Shown: in pieces, positions 15,853-23,852 of the stretch
How positions within the stretch are numbered: position 1 is the first letter of the stretch
How the letters are laid out: every line of letters starts with the position of its first letter
From: an uncultured Paracoccaceae bacterium
GTDB lineage: Bacteria > Pseudomonadota > Alphaproteobacteria > Rhodobacterales > Rhodobacteraceae
Assembly (NCBI GenBank): GCA_947492585.1
Contig: CANLND010000024.1
Span: 1-52,780, forward strand
Direction of reading: 5' to 3'
DNA length: 52,780 nucleotides
Position numbers and translations under genes: made by a program
Notes under the pieces: model-generated
What the model saw: only the letters and a program-made list of their open reading frames with translations
What the model was told of the DNA's origin: nothing
Databases searched by the model: none

Positions 15853-17751
15853 TCAGCAGCCCAGTTTGGCGACTTCGGCTTTCAACTCCTGCGCCCCGGT
15901 ATTCAGGCTGTCTGTTGACGAGGCGATGGAATCTGACGCAATCACCGCTTCTTCGGACGCGTCGACAATGCTTTGAATGGCTTCTGCGACATCCCGCGCG
16001 GCGGTTTGCTGTTCGTTTGCGGCGACCGAAATCTGAGTGATGGAATCTGTGGTGTCAGAGATGCCCGTCAGAATTTTGGTAAAGGCTGCCCCAGCTTCAC
16101 GGGACACTTCGCTGCCTTGGGTGACACGTTTCACCGTTTCATTGATCAGCTTGCTGATTTCTTTGGTGGATTGGGACGAACGCTCCGCCAATTTGCGGAC
16201 CTCGTCTGCAACCACTGAAAAGCCAAGCCCGTGTTCGCCAGCGCGCGCGGCTTCGATTGCAGCATTGAACGCCAGAAGGTTGGTCTGGCTGGCTATTTCA
16301 CTGATCGTTTTAACAATTTCGCTGATCTCTTCGGACGAGGCATTGATAAGATCCATTGCTTCGATGGACCGTTCGATGGCTTTGGCACCTAGATCGGCTT
16401 CCTCTTTGGTTTTTTGGGCGATCTCATCCGAATGGTTGCTGTTTTGTGCAATAGAGTCGATCGATGCGCTGAGTTCTTCGATTGATGCACTGATTTCTTC
16501 AGTTGTACAGCCTAGCGTTTGCGCGCCGGATGCAACTGTTTGCGCCCGTTCCGATATGTCTCTGGATTGGGTCACAAAGTCGCTGGCGATGCGCGTGACC
16601 TCTTGTTCGACTTGTTTGGCAGCGGTGATGTTGGTTGCAAATTTGACCACTTTGACCGGCTGGCCGTCGGCGTTTAGCACCGGATTGTAGGAGGCGTTGA
16701 TCCAAACGTCTTCACCACTTTTTGCCAGCCGTTTGTATTCTCCCGCAGAAAATTCCCCAGAGGCCAGATCCTTCCAGAACTGCTGATAGGCAGATGTTTG
16801 GGTGTATTCAGGGTCGCAGAACATGCGGTGGTGCTGGCCTTGGATTTCATCCATGGAGTAGCCAACCGTCGCCAGAAAGTTTTCATTGGCCGTTAGAATG
16901 GTGCCATCGAGATCAAATTCAATCACCGCCTGTGCGCGGTTGATTGCGGCCATTTTTCCGTCTAGTTCGGCAGCGCGCAGTTTTTCATCCGTGATGTTGG
17001 TGGCGAATTTGATCACTTTGACGGCTTTACCGTCTGCATTCAGAATTGGATTGTATGACGCGTTGATCCAAATTTCTTCGCCCGATTTCCCGAAGCGTTT
17101 GTATTCCCCAGCGGAAAACTCTCCAGCGGCCAAATCTGCCCAGAATTTTTTATACTCGGGCGAACTCGCATACTGGGGGTCGCAGAACATGCGGTGGTGC
17201 TGGCCTTGGATTTCATCCATGGAGTAGCCCACGGTTGCCAAGAAATTCTCATTGGCAGTTAGAATGGTGCCATCGAGGTTAAATTCAATCACCGCCTGTG
17301 CGCGGTTGATTGCGGCCATTTTTCCGTCTTGTTCGGCAGAGCGCAGTTTCTCATCGGTGATGTTGGTGGCGAATTTGATCACCTTGATGGGTTTGCCATC
17401 AACGTTCAATATGGGGTTGTATGACGCGTTGATCCAGACTTCGGCGCCGCCTTTTCCATAGCGTTTGAACTCGCCCGCTGAAACGCCACCCATGGCAAGC
17501 TGCATCCAGAAATCTCTGTATTCATCCGATGCAGCATATGCAGGGTCGCAGAATATGCGGTGATGTTGGCCTTTGATTTGGTCCAGTGTATAGCCGACAG
17601 TTTTCAGGAAATTATCATTTGCTGTGATGATTGTTCCATCCAGCTCAAATTCGATAATCGCCTGAACCCGATTGATTGCGTCAACGACCCTTTGAAGGTC
17701 TGCACTCTCTGGACTGACGTGTGTGACCACTTCCGTTTCCTGCGCACCCAT
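15853..17751 (-). CDS. Cytoplasmic methyl-accepting chemotaxis protein with three PAS domains
   Basis: The 632-residue receptor has no membrane segment. Three near-identical PAS domains occupy about 24-138, 146-260 and 268-380, each with GQHHR(I/M)[12 protein letters not shown] and VKFATNIT landmarks. The MCP signalling domain follows (about 385-632), with the hairpin tip around [18 protein letters not shown] (491-508). Cytoplasmic PAS receptors sense internal redox state or energy through bound FAD or heme; Azospirillum AerC is an FAD-binding example. Which cofactor binds here is not evident. The gene heads the CheR-CheD-CheW3 operon, with GTGAGGTAAG before the ATG. The PAS units repeat every 122 codons at DNA level, a sign of recent duplication. 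Confidence 0.95.
   Translation of the reverse strand: MGAQETEVVTHVSPESADLQRVVDAINRVQAIIEFELDGTIITANDNFLKTVGYTLDQIKGQHHRIFCDPAYAASDEYRDFWMQLAMGGVSAGEFKRYGKGGAEVWINASYNPILNVDGKPIKVIKFATNITDEKLRSAEQDGKMAAINRAQAVIEFNLDGTILTANENFLATVGYSMDEIQGQHHRMFCDPQYASSPEYKKFWADLAAGEFSAGEYKRFGKSGEEIWINASYNPILNADGKAVKVIKFATNITDEKLRAAELDGKMAAINRAQAVIEFDLDGTILTANENFLATVGYSMDEIQGQHHRMFCDPEYTQTSAYQQFWKDLASGEFSAGEYKRLAKSGEDVWINASYNPVLNADGQPVKVVKFATNITAAKQVEQEVTRIASDFVTQSRDISERAQTVASGAQTLGCTTEEISASIEELSASIDSIAQNSNHSDEIAQKTKEEADLGAKAIERSIEAMDLINASSEEISEIVKTISEIASQTNLLAFNAAIEAARAGEHGLGFSVVADEVRKLAERSSQSTKEISKLINETVKRVTQGSEVSREAGAAFTKILTGISDTTDSITQISVAANEQQTAARDVAEAIQSIVDASEEAVIASDSIASSTDSLNTGAQELKAEVAKLGC
16612..17679 (-). 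repeat. Tandem 366-bp repeat encoding PAS domains (three copies)
   Basis: Three direct copies with a period of exactly 366 bp (122 codons) lie inside the receptor gene. The landmark GGGTCGCAGAA recurs at 16811, 17177 and 17543. The two copies nearest the signalling domain are the most alike; for example the GGTGGTGCTGGCCTTGG stretch is identical in both. The N-terminal copy has drifted more. In-frame unequal recombination could change the copy number. Confidence 0.9.
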
Positions 17752-18156
17752 TTTCTTACCTCACTAAAAAACAATCCCGGGCCTAAATTGGGCTATAAGG
17801 TTTAATAATGGGCTACGGTAATTCTTTCGGGGCTCTTTTTGTTTTTAAAATTAAATACAAGGGGTGCGACTTAAGTTGACTCTAGGTTGTGTTTTTTATT
17901 TTTGGTGGTATTCAGTCATGTGTTTGAAGTGGTTTAAGTTGCTGTATTGGATTGGGTTTTTTAAATTCGGCAAGCATGATTGTGATGCCACTGGGGGAGT
18001 TCTGCGCTTCGTAATCACATCAGCTGGGTTCAGTTGCGCGCAGCTATATTCCGCGTTGCAAATTGTGAGGCTACAGGCCGGCAGGTAACTGAATGGGCCC
18101 CACAGTCTGCGCCATGGTTGGGGCAGGCTGCGGGGATTGGTGTGTGTGTGGGCGCG
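17752..18156. other. Intergenic region, T-rich, no gene recognised
   Basis: This 405-nt stretch separates the receptor operon (starts leftward at 17751) from the end of the DUF6691 gene. The plus strand is rich in T and TTT runs up to about 17970 and more GC-rich afterwards. The receptor's promoter must lie at its left end on the minus strand. Short open frames exist, but none has a ribosome site or a familiar sequence. I see no RNA gene. Confidence 0.5.
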
Positions 18157-18591
18157 CTAAGTAGCGGGTGCTGCGTGTTTTATTCGCGATTGGACTGCAC
18201 GCGCCGTCAAAATACCGGCGATCAGGGTTGCTACAAATATGAATACCTCAGGCCGCCCGGTGCCGAGAGCGGGCAGAGCCCCGCCCGGGCAAAATCCAGC
18301 GATGCCCCAGCCAATGCCAAAGATCACCGAACCCAGCACTAGGGGCCGGTCAATGGTTTGTCGTGTGGGCCGTTGAAAGGTTTCCGCCATGACCGGGCTT
18401 GGGCGTTTCAGGACAAAGCGGTATCCAAGGCTGGTCACAGCCAGCGCGCCGCCCATCACAAAGGCAAGGCTGGGATCCCAGTGTCCTGCAACGTCGAAAA
18501 AATTTGTGACCTTTGCTGGATTGGCCATGCCAGATAGGGCGATCCCGGTGCCAAAGATCATCCCTATCCCAAAACAGACAAGAAAACGCAT
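18157..18591 (-). CDS. DUF6691 / YeeE-YedE family membrane protein (second half)
   Basis: The 144-residue protein has about four membrane helices and the conserved GFCPGGALPALGTG segment (about 102-115), whose Cys is the family hallmark. YeeE/YedE proteins import thiosulfate or related sulfur species across the inner membrane; in many alphaproteobacteria the protein is split into two genes, as here. It lies 3 nt downstream of its partner. Function is assigned by family; the exact sulfur compound is unknown. Confidence 0.85.
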   Translation of the reverse strand: MRFLVCFGIGMIFGTGIALSGMANPAKVTNFFDVAGHWDPSLAFVMGGALAVTSLGYRFVLKRPSPVMAETFQRPTRQTIDRPLVLGSVIFGIGWGIAGFCPGGALPALGTGRPEVFIFVATLIAGILTARAVQSRIKHAAPAT

Positions 18592-18594
18592 GAT

Positions 18595-19029
18595 TTAACC
18601 TCCCAACACATGGCGGATGACAAAGACTGTGAGGGCCGTGGCGATCATAAAACTTAGGGTGGCCACCAAGGAACGCGGAGACAGGCGCGCCAGTCCGCAG
18701 ACCCCGTGACCCGAAGTGCAGCCCGCGCCAAAGGTCACGCCAAGTCCCACCAAAAAGCCGCCAACAGCCAACATTCCGGGCGGCATGGGGACCTGTACCG
18801 TGGGCAATGCGCCCGTCAGCAACCACAGCACGCCGGGGCCGCAGATCATCCCCAGCAGAACCGCCATGCGCCAGGACCAGTCTTGCCTGTTTTCTGGCAA
18901 AAGGGTGCCTGCCAGAATGCCGGTGGCGCCCATGATGCGCCCAATGCTGGCCATCAATAATACCGCGGCCAGCCCTATCAGGCCTCCGCCTAGGGCGGAA
19001 CTTAGGGGGGTGAACTCTGTTTCGATCAC
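18595..19029 (-). CDS. YeeE/YedE family sulfur transport membrane protein (first half)
   Basis: The 144-residue membrane protein has about four helices and the motif GAGCTSGHGVCGLARLS (about 99-115), with two Cys residues thought to pass sulfane or thiosulfate sulfur in this family. Together with the downstream DUF6691 protein it should form one full-length transporter. It is preceded on the same strand by a Crp/Fnr-type regulator and a DUF2892 membrane protein, a common sulfur-metabolism grouping in Rhodobacterales. Confidence 0.88.
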   Translation of the reverse strand: MIETEFTPLSSALGGGLIGLAAVLLMASIGRIMGATGILAGTLLPENRQDWSWRMAVLLGMICGPGVLWLLTGALPTVQVPMPPGMLAVGGFLVGLGVTFGAGCTSGHGVCGLARLSPRSLVATLSFMIATALTVFVIRHVLGG

Positions 19030-19127
19030 GAAGGTTACTCCTCATGGGAAGGACTGCACAGCAGGGTGTACAGTGTTCTGATGTCGTCGAAGGGTCGGTT
19101 GGGGGGAGCGGCGCCAGCGTGCCGTGT

Positions 19128-19817
19128 TTAGGAAGCGGCTTTCGCCAAGTCTTGCAATGCGGTGGCGTTGCAGACTTCGATTTGGCCACGCGTCTGACGG
19201 ATCCAGCCTCGGCGTTGGAATTCCTGCAATTGGCGTGAAATCACCTCGCGCGCGGTGCCCAGTTCAACCGATAGTTTCTGATGTGTGGTGCGGATAAGGT
19301 CGGTGTGATCCGACAATGCGATCAGACACTGCGCCAGCCGCACGTCAATGCGTTGAAAGGCGACCTCATCCACCATGCGGAACAGATCGGTGATCCGTTT
19401 TGAAAAGGCTGCAAAGACAAAGTTGCGAAAGGACTTAGATTCCGCCACCAGCGTGTCAAAGACTGCGCGCGGCAAAGCCGCTGCATGAATTTCGGTCTCG
19501 GCAATGCCATCGGCGGCATAGTCCTCATAGGCCAGCAGGCAGGCGGTTGTCAGCACGCAGCTTTCTCCGGCCTGAATACGGTACAGGACAATTTCATGCC
19601 CGGTTTCCGATACCTGTTGAACACGCACGGTGCCCTCTAGAAGAAACAGCATGTTTTCCGGCGACTTCCCCGGCCCGAACACCAGCGTATCACGGGGCAG
19701 TGTCAACAGGGCGGCGTGACGTAACAGTAGGTGTTGCGTGTCGGCCTCCAGCTGGGACAGACCGGGGAAGCGGTCAACCCAGGGACGCTTGTCATGCTTG
19801 GTGTGCGGGGATGTCAT
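19128..19817 (-). CDS. Crp/Fnr family transcriptional regulator
   Basis: From the internal ATG at 19817 the product is 229 residues: a cyclic-nucleotide-type beta-barrel domain (about 15-125, with FLLEGTVRV and IQAGESC), a dimer helix, and a C-terminal HTH (HQKLSVELGTAREVISRQL, about 178-196). The N-terminal Cys ligands of the FNR iron-sulfur cluster are absent. Two Cys in ESCVLTTAC could act as a thiol switch. I prefer ATG 19817 over 19859 because only the former has a GGA-like ribosome site and family homology starts nearby. It lies upstream of the YeeE pair and probably controls it in response to sulfane sulfur or redox; that part is inference. Confidence 0.88.
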   Translation of the reverse strand: MTSPHTKHDKRPWVDRFPGLSQLEADTQHLLLRHAALLTLPRDTLVFGPGKSPENMLFLLEGTVRVQQVSETGHEIVLYRIQAGESCVLTTACLLAYEDYAADGIAETEIHAAALPRAVFDTLVAESKSFRNFVFAAFSKRITDLFRMVDEVAFQRIDVRLAQCLIALSDHTDLIRTTHQKLSVELGTAREVISRQLQEFQRRGWIRQTRGQIEVCNATALQDLAKAAS

Positions 19818-19883
19818 GGGGCAATCCGGTGTGTGGTTCTGGGGCAACCCTAAGCCCATGCATTAAAAGAGCCAAGATCGCAG

Positions 19884-20078
19884 TCAGCACGTGGTGCAGG
19901 TTTTGATCCCAATAATACGATACAGCGGGCAGAAGTTTAGTGCAGAGGTGGCGAGTAATATTACTCCTATCCACCCCCAAATACCGATGGTTCCGCTGGC
20001 GGTCAGGCCAATCAGCACAAGGCCGGCGATCAAACGGAGCAGGCGATCCGCGCGTCCGAGGTTCTTTGTTATTTGCAT
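19884..20078 (-). CDS. DUF2892 small membrane protein (YgaP-type transmembrane unit)
   Basis: The 64-residue protein is a two-helix membrane unit with the DUF2892 pattern: NLGRADRLLR at the start (5-14), a WGWIG turn, and FCPLYRIIGIKTC at the end. The same unit anchors YgaP-type rhodanese proteins, consistent with sulfur chemistry nearby. A GTAGGAGAGAT ribosome site precedes the ATG. It is the first gene of the group DUF2892 - Crp/Fnr - YeeE - DUF6691 on the minus strand. Confidence 0.85.
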   Translation of the reverse strand: MQITKNLGRADRLLRLIAGLVLIGLTASGTIGIWGWIGVILLATSALNFCPLYRIIGIKTCTTC

Positions 20079-20131
20079 CTTATCTCTCCTACGATGGTTC
20101 GTTGTTCATGACAGAGCGTGCGGCAGCGCAC

Positions 20132-20146
20132 TGTGACTTTGTCACC
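20132..20146 (-). promoter_or_regulatory. Possible Crp/Fnr-type operator upstream of DUF2892
   Basis: GTGAC-TTT-GTCAC (20133-20145), flanked by T and C, is a perfect short palindrome 54 nt upstream of the DUF2892 start. It resembles a Crp half-site pair (TGTGA and TCAC) with slightly short spacing. The adjacent gene encodes a Crp/Fnr regulator, so autoregulation is plausible. No footprint or second copy supports it. Confidence 0.35.
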
Positions 20147-20321
20147 AACCGCAGGGATTGGAGATGACATTGATCAAACCGTGCTGTGGTTTTTTGAACC
20201 TTAGTGCACCCAAGCTGCCCTTTGGGATGTGGTTTTGACGTTGAGAGAGAACATGCGGGGGCGAAGACGCGATAGGGGTGAGGTTTGAGCGATTACTCAA
20301 GGTGAGGGGATGCCCTGACCC

Positions 20322-20463
20322 GTGGATACGCGAAACACGGAAAACCCGGTGGCCTCGTGCGTACTCTACGACGAAACAACACCTCCAGATGCGGCCAAAC
20401 CGCTGCTCGCGGCCGCCAACAAAGCCTATGGGGCCGTTGCCGGTTTTTATGCGGTGACGGCGG
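20322..20463 (+). pseudogene. N-terminal remnant of a carboxymuconolactone decarboxylase-like protein
   Basis: The first 45 or so codons after the ATG read like the start of AhpD/carboxymuconolactone decarboxylase family proteins: TPPDAAKPLLAAANKAYGAV then FYAV. The expected continuation with the catalytic CxxC and His is missing; instead the frame drifts into unrelated sequence and runs into the next gene. Intact members of this family often sit beside DsbA/FrnE and TetR genes, which is exactly what follows here. I read it as a truncated remnant. The surrounding stretches 20079-20321 and 20464-20595 show nothing else that looks like a gene. Confidence 0.45.
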
Positions 20464-20595
20464 GCCCCCGGCATTCGGTCGCGGCGTCTGCCGGGGCATC
20501 ACATGTCTGGCATGTGAATGCAGGTGCGATTGAGTTTGGCGCTACGACGCTTAAGAATACCGTTAAACGCACAGTTATGGGTGCAAGGAGTAGAT

Positions 20596-21249
20596 ATGAC
20601 ACAGCGACCCTCTCCGCTTCGGATCGATATGATTTCGGATGTGGTGTGCCCGTGGTGCATCGTTGGATATCAGCAGCTAAAACAGGCGCTGGACGCAGCT
20701 GATATCGCGTATGATCTCCACTGGCATCCGTTTGAGTTGAACCCTGATATGGGAGCGGACGGCCAAAACCTGCAAGAGCATATCGTTGAGAAATACGGTG
20801 TTTCGATTGAACACTCGAACCAGACCCGTCGACAGCTCACAGAGATCGGCGAGGGGCTTGGATTTGCGTTTGAGTTCGGGGAGGATACGCGTATTTACAA
20901 CACGTTTGCCGCGCATCAGCTGTTGCATTGGGCTGATCAGCAGGGGCGTCAGCATGATCTGAAACAAGCGTTGTTTGCGGCCTATTTCAGTGACGGTATC
21001 AATCTGGCCGATCCTGAAGCGCTGGCAAATGTGGCGGCCAAGATTGGCCTGTCACGTGACGCCGCCCTACAGGTATTGGACGATCAACGGTTTGCTCAGG
21101 ACGTGCGACATGCCGAACGCCATTGGGTGTCTCAGGGGGTGCGTGGTGTTCCCGCGATTGTGTTTAATCAGCGCCATCTTGTCACAGGAGCGCAAGGCGT
21201 TGATAATTACACCAACATCCTATCGCAATTGGCCGAAATGGAGGGGTGA
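20596..21249 (+). CDS. DsbA family oxidoreductase, FrnE-like
   Basis: The 217-residue protein has a thioredoxin fold with an inserted helical domain. The active site is C18-P-W-C21 in the segment DVVCPWCIVG, and GVRGVPAIVF (about 183-192) supplies the cis-Pro loop. There is no signal peptide, so unlike classical DsbA it works in the cytoplasm, as FrnE does. The start is fixed by AAGGAG at 20585-20590. The TetR gene begins 4 nt after its stop. FrnE-like proteins act as disulfide isomerases or as accessory enzymes in stress and polyketide metabolism; the role here is open. Confidence 0.9.
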   Translation: MTQRPSPLRIDMISDVVCPWCIVGYQQLKQALDAADIAYDLHWHPFELNPDMGADGQNLQEHIVEKYGVSIEHSNQTRRQLTEIGEGLGFAFEFGEDTRIYNTFAAHQLLHWADQQGRQHDLKQALFAAYFSDGINLADPEALANVAAKIGLSRDAALQVLDDQRFAQDVRHAERHWVSQGVRGVPAIVFNQRHLVTGAQGVDNYTNILSQLAEMEG

Positions 21250-21253
21250 TCAA

Positions 21254-21847
21254 ATGTCCCGCGCCGCTGCCTATGATCGAGATACTGCTCTTGATGCCGC
21301 TATGACCCTGTTTTGGAACAAAGGGTTTCATGCGACGTCGTTGAAAGATCTGGAATTGGCGCTGAACATGAAGCCGGGGAGCATTTACGCGGCCTTCTTA
21401 AGCAAGGAAAACCTGTATCTGTTGGCATTGGACCGCTATTTTCACAACGCGCGTGCCTTGTTTGACTGTCCGGGCGCGTCTGACATTTCCCCGCTTAGCG
21501 TTCTGGCTGATCATTTGCGATCTTATGTTGATCTGTCGACCGAGGATATTCGGCGGCAGGCCTGTATGTTGACCAAAACCGTGGTGGAGACCGGGACTAC
21601 AAATGACGTGATCGCCGGGCAGGCGCGTCGTTTTTTGGATGAGCTGCGCGCGTGTTTCGCCAGCTTGTTTGCGCAGGCCCAGAGCCGCGGTGAACTTCCG
21701 GCGTCGGCGGATCCACAGCGTTTGGCGCGCAGGTTTCAGGCCAATGTGAATGCGCTCCGTATAGAACTGCATCAAGGGATCGATCAAGCGGCGCTTGCTG
21801 ATTTGGCTGAAGACATGGCGCAAGAGGTGGAGGCGCTCAGACCCTGA
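21254..21847 (+). CDS. TetR/AcrR family transcriptional regulator
   Basis: The 197-residue repressor has an N-terminal HTH (about 8-55) with the pattern ALDAAMTLFWNKGFHATSL and the recognition region GSIYAAFLSKENLYLLALD (about 37-55). The C-terminal ligand domain is helical with little recognisable sequence. I start it at 21254, behind GAGGGGTGAT, where homology begins; an upstream in-frame ATG lies within the FrnE-like gene. It probably regulates that gene, with which it forms an operon. Confidence 0.9.
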   Translation: MSRAAAYDRDTALDAAMTLFWNKGFHATSLKDLELALNMKPGSIYAAFLSKENLYLLALDRYFHNARALFDCPGASDISPLSVLADHLRSYVDLSTEDIRRQACMLTKTVVETGTTNDVIAGQARRFLDELRACFASLFAQAQSRGELPASADPQRLARRFQANVNALRIELHQGIDQAALADLAEDMAQEVEALRP

Positions 21848-21877
21848 CGGCTGTTCCCGCACGGTGTTCAACGCAAA

Positions 21878-21904
21878 GGGCGGCAGGGACCCGCCGCCCG
21901 TTTT
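21878..21904. terminator. Terminator shared by tetR and the Gfo/Idh gene
   Basis: GGGCGGC (21878-21884) and GCCGCCC (21893-21899) form a 7-bp GC stem with an 8-nt loop, followed by GTTTT. It lies between the convergent TetR gene and Gfo/Idh gene. On the minus strand the stem is followed by TTTGCG, so it may stop transcription from both sides. Confidence 0.6.
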
Positions 21905-21924
21905 CATGTCGGTTTTTTTGTTGT

Positions 21925-23031
21925 TTAGACGAATTCGCTCATCTCGACGACACGTTTTTCTGCGATGGAGCGCTGGGCAGCCATGCCCATTTGCACCGCG
22001 ATTTTTCCGTCATTCAGGGTGACATCCGGCTGCGTGCGTTCGCCGCGTACGACTTCGGCAAAGCCCTGATGTTGGTAAAAGGTTGATCCGTTGTGATCTC
22101 CAGCCGCCAGCAGGGCAGGGTCGACGGGGATTTCACGCAGTTCGGGGCCTTTGGGCGCACGGGGGCTGACGATCAGCTGCGGAATAGGGGCGTCGCCAAG
22201 GTGTTCGGGCCAGAACCGACCGGGGCCGGGCACCAGGGCCTCGATCTTGCCTTTGGGGCCTACGGCGGCGATCTCTTCCTGATAGCGGGCGCCTTCGGCA
22301 AACATGCACAATTCCAGCATCGCGCGGGCGCCGTTGGCAAAATCAACAATCACATAGCCATTGTCGATGATATCCGGCGTTTCCCCATCATAGGTTTCGT
22401 CCTGATGGTTGATGTCTGCTGCGCCGGACGCCATCACGCGCAGCGGTTCAGATTTTAGTGTCAGGCGCATCAGGTCAAAGAAGTGGCAGCATTTCTCGAC
22501 AAAGGTGCCACCAGAATAGCGGTTAAACCGGTTCCAATCGCCGACCTTTTGCAAAAACGGAAAGCGGTGCTCGCGGATGGTCAGCATCGAAATGCCCCCC
22601 GTGGCCGCCTCGACCTCGTCCAGCAATGCCGCCACGGGGGGCATATAACGGTATTCCATCGCCACCCAGACTGGCGCGGGGTAGTTCTCTTGGAATGTGG
22701 TCAGGCGGGTGATGTCATTGGGATCGGTGAACAGCGGTTTTTCGACCAATACGGGCAGGGGGCGTTTCTGCGCCAGCAGTTCCAGCTGGTCCATGTGGCA
22801 GTGATTGGGGCTGACGATGACCAGACAGTCCAGATTTTCCACCGCCAACAGCGCATCGATGCTGTCGACCAATTGGGCGGTGGGGGCGAACTCTTTTGAA
22901 ATCCGGGCCATGTCAGCGTCGGGTTCATAGATCGCTGCAACTGATGTGTCGGGCAGCAGCGCGATGTTGCGCAGGTGTTCTTGTCCCATCATGCCGCAGC
23001 CGATGATGCCATATGCAATGTGACGAGCCAT
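21925..23031 (-). CDS. Gfo/Idh/MocA family NAD(P)-dependent protein, possible NAD-dependent sulfoquinovosidase
   Basis: The 368-residue protein has an N-terminal Rossmann domain with GIIGCGMMG (8-16), the VEKPL motif (about 96-100), and a C-terminal beta-sheet domain with GGTFVEKCCHFFDLMRL around 173-189. The family includes sugar dehydrogenases and also NAD-dependent glycoside hydrolases; a sulfoquinovosidase subgroup (GH188, SqgA) is known. The neighbourhood is a sulfosugar-type set (FMNH2 monooxygenase, flavin reductase, aldo/keto reductase), which makes that subgroup attractive, but sequence alone does not prove it. An ordinary inositol- or sugar-type dehydrogenase is the alternative. It lies 9 nt after the GntR gene, in the same transcript. 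Confidence 0.85.
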   Translation of the reverse strand: MARHIAYGIIGCGMMGQEHLRNIALLPDTSVAAIYEPDADMARISKEFAPTAQLVDSIDALLAVENLDCLVIVSPNHCHMDQLELLAQKRPLPVLVEKPLFTDPNDITRLTTFQENYPAPVWVAMEYRYMPPVAALLDEVEAATGGISMLTIREHRFPFLQKVGDWNRFNRYSGGTFVEKCCHFFDLMRLTLKSEPLRVMASGAADINHQDETYDGETPDIIDNGYVIVDFANGARAMLELCMFAEGARYQEEIAAVGPKGKIEALVPGPGRFWPEHLGDAPIPQLIVSPRAPKGPELREIPVDPALLAAGDHNGSTFYQHQGFAEVVRGERTQPDVTLNDGKIAVQMGMAAQRSIAEKRVVEMSEFV

Positions 23032-23040
23032 CTTCGTTCC

Positions 23041-23751
23041 TTAGATTAGGCGTTGTACGTAGCGCGCCTGATTGGTGTCAAACCAGGTGCGGGAATATTC
23101 CACCGCGACGGGGCTTTGGGCCCAGCTGAGGCGTTCGATGTAACCGGTGATTTGCCCCGCAGGCAGGCCAAATTCATCCGGGGACCAGCGCGGGACCGCG
23201 CCGATTGATACGCTGTCTTGCGCACGCGAAATCCAAAACCCCAATGTGCGACGATAAAACTGATACAGGGAGTCCTGTAGCGCATCGGGGGCAATGCACC
23301 CCGCATCGCCATCCAGCCAAATTTCTTCAACCGCGATGGGGGTCTGGTTCAAAAAGCGCAAGCGACGAATCCGTGTCGCCTCTTTGGCGGTGCCAAAATC
23401 CGGCAAGTCAGACGGCTTGTCGCAACGATCGACAGACAACACATCGGCGGTGGGAAGACCGCCGCCATTGATCAGTTCCAGCCTGAACATCGAATAGATA
23501 CTTTCGACGCTGGTGCTGTGGCGGATGTAGTTTCCGGATCCTTGAATGCGCTCCAATAACCCCTTTTTTTCCAACTCGTTCAGTGACTTTCGCAACGTGC
23601 GCACAGTGGTGCCATGGTGTTTGGCCATGTCGCGTTCCGGGGGCAAGCGTTCGCCGTCCACCAATCGACCCGCCGCAATTTCGCGGATCAGCATTTCGCT
23701 GATTTGAACATAAATCGGAAGAGCAGTGGGGGTGGTTCGGCGGGGTGTCAT
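23041..23751 (-). CDS. GntR family regulator, HutC/UTRA type
   Basis: The 236-residue regulator has a GntR winged HTH (about 10-75) with the typical LPPERDMAKHHGTTVRTLRKSL run of positions, and a UTRA effector-binding domain (about 95-230). UTRA domains bind sugars, sugar phosphates or amino acids. I chose the ATG at 23751 because the HTH starts 8 residues later; a longer frame extends back through the intergenic operator region and is not credible. It is divergent from the monooxygenase/TRAP operon and co-transcribed with the Gfo/Idh gene, so it probably controls both. Confidence 0.9.
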   Translation of the reverse strand: MTPRRTTPTALPIYVQISEMLIREIAAGRLVDGERLPPERDMAKHHGTTVRTLRKSLNELEKKGLLERIQGSGNYIRHSTSVESIYSMFRLELINGGGLPTADVLSVDRCDKPSDLPDFGTAKEATRIRRLRFLNQTPIAVEEIWLDGDAGCIAPDALQDSLYQFYRRTLGFWISRAQDSVSIGAVPRWSPDEFGLPAGQITGYIERLSWAQSPVAVEYSRTWFDTNQARYVQRLI

Positions 23752-23776
23752 GGGTTCATTCGATGATGCAGAAAAA

Positions 23777-23801
23777 TTGATACACCATTGATCTACATCA
23801 A
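23777..23801. promoter_or_regulatory. Probable operator in the divergent GntR/monooxygenase promoter region
   Basis: TTGAT-CTAC-ATCAA (23788-23801) is a perfect palindrome in the 101-nt divergent intergenic region, and another TTGAT half-site lies 11 nt before it (23777-23781). The spacing of three half-sites and the position next to a GntR gene suggest its binding site. It is not proven. Confidence 0.5.
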
Positions 23802-23852
23802 AGAGCGCGCTACGCAAGAGAAAGATTTTTGGGAATATCGGAGGAATCACCC

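Noticed and set aside
17864-18088. Small plus-strand gene in the T-rich intergenic region
   Set aside because: No ribosome site, unusual composition (many Phe, Trp, Tyr, Leu from T-runs) and no familiar sequence.
20322-20702. Intact 126-residue gene in front of the FrnE-like gene
   Set aside because: Only the first 45 codons resemble a protein family; the rest overlaps the FrnE-like gene's start in another frame.
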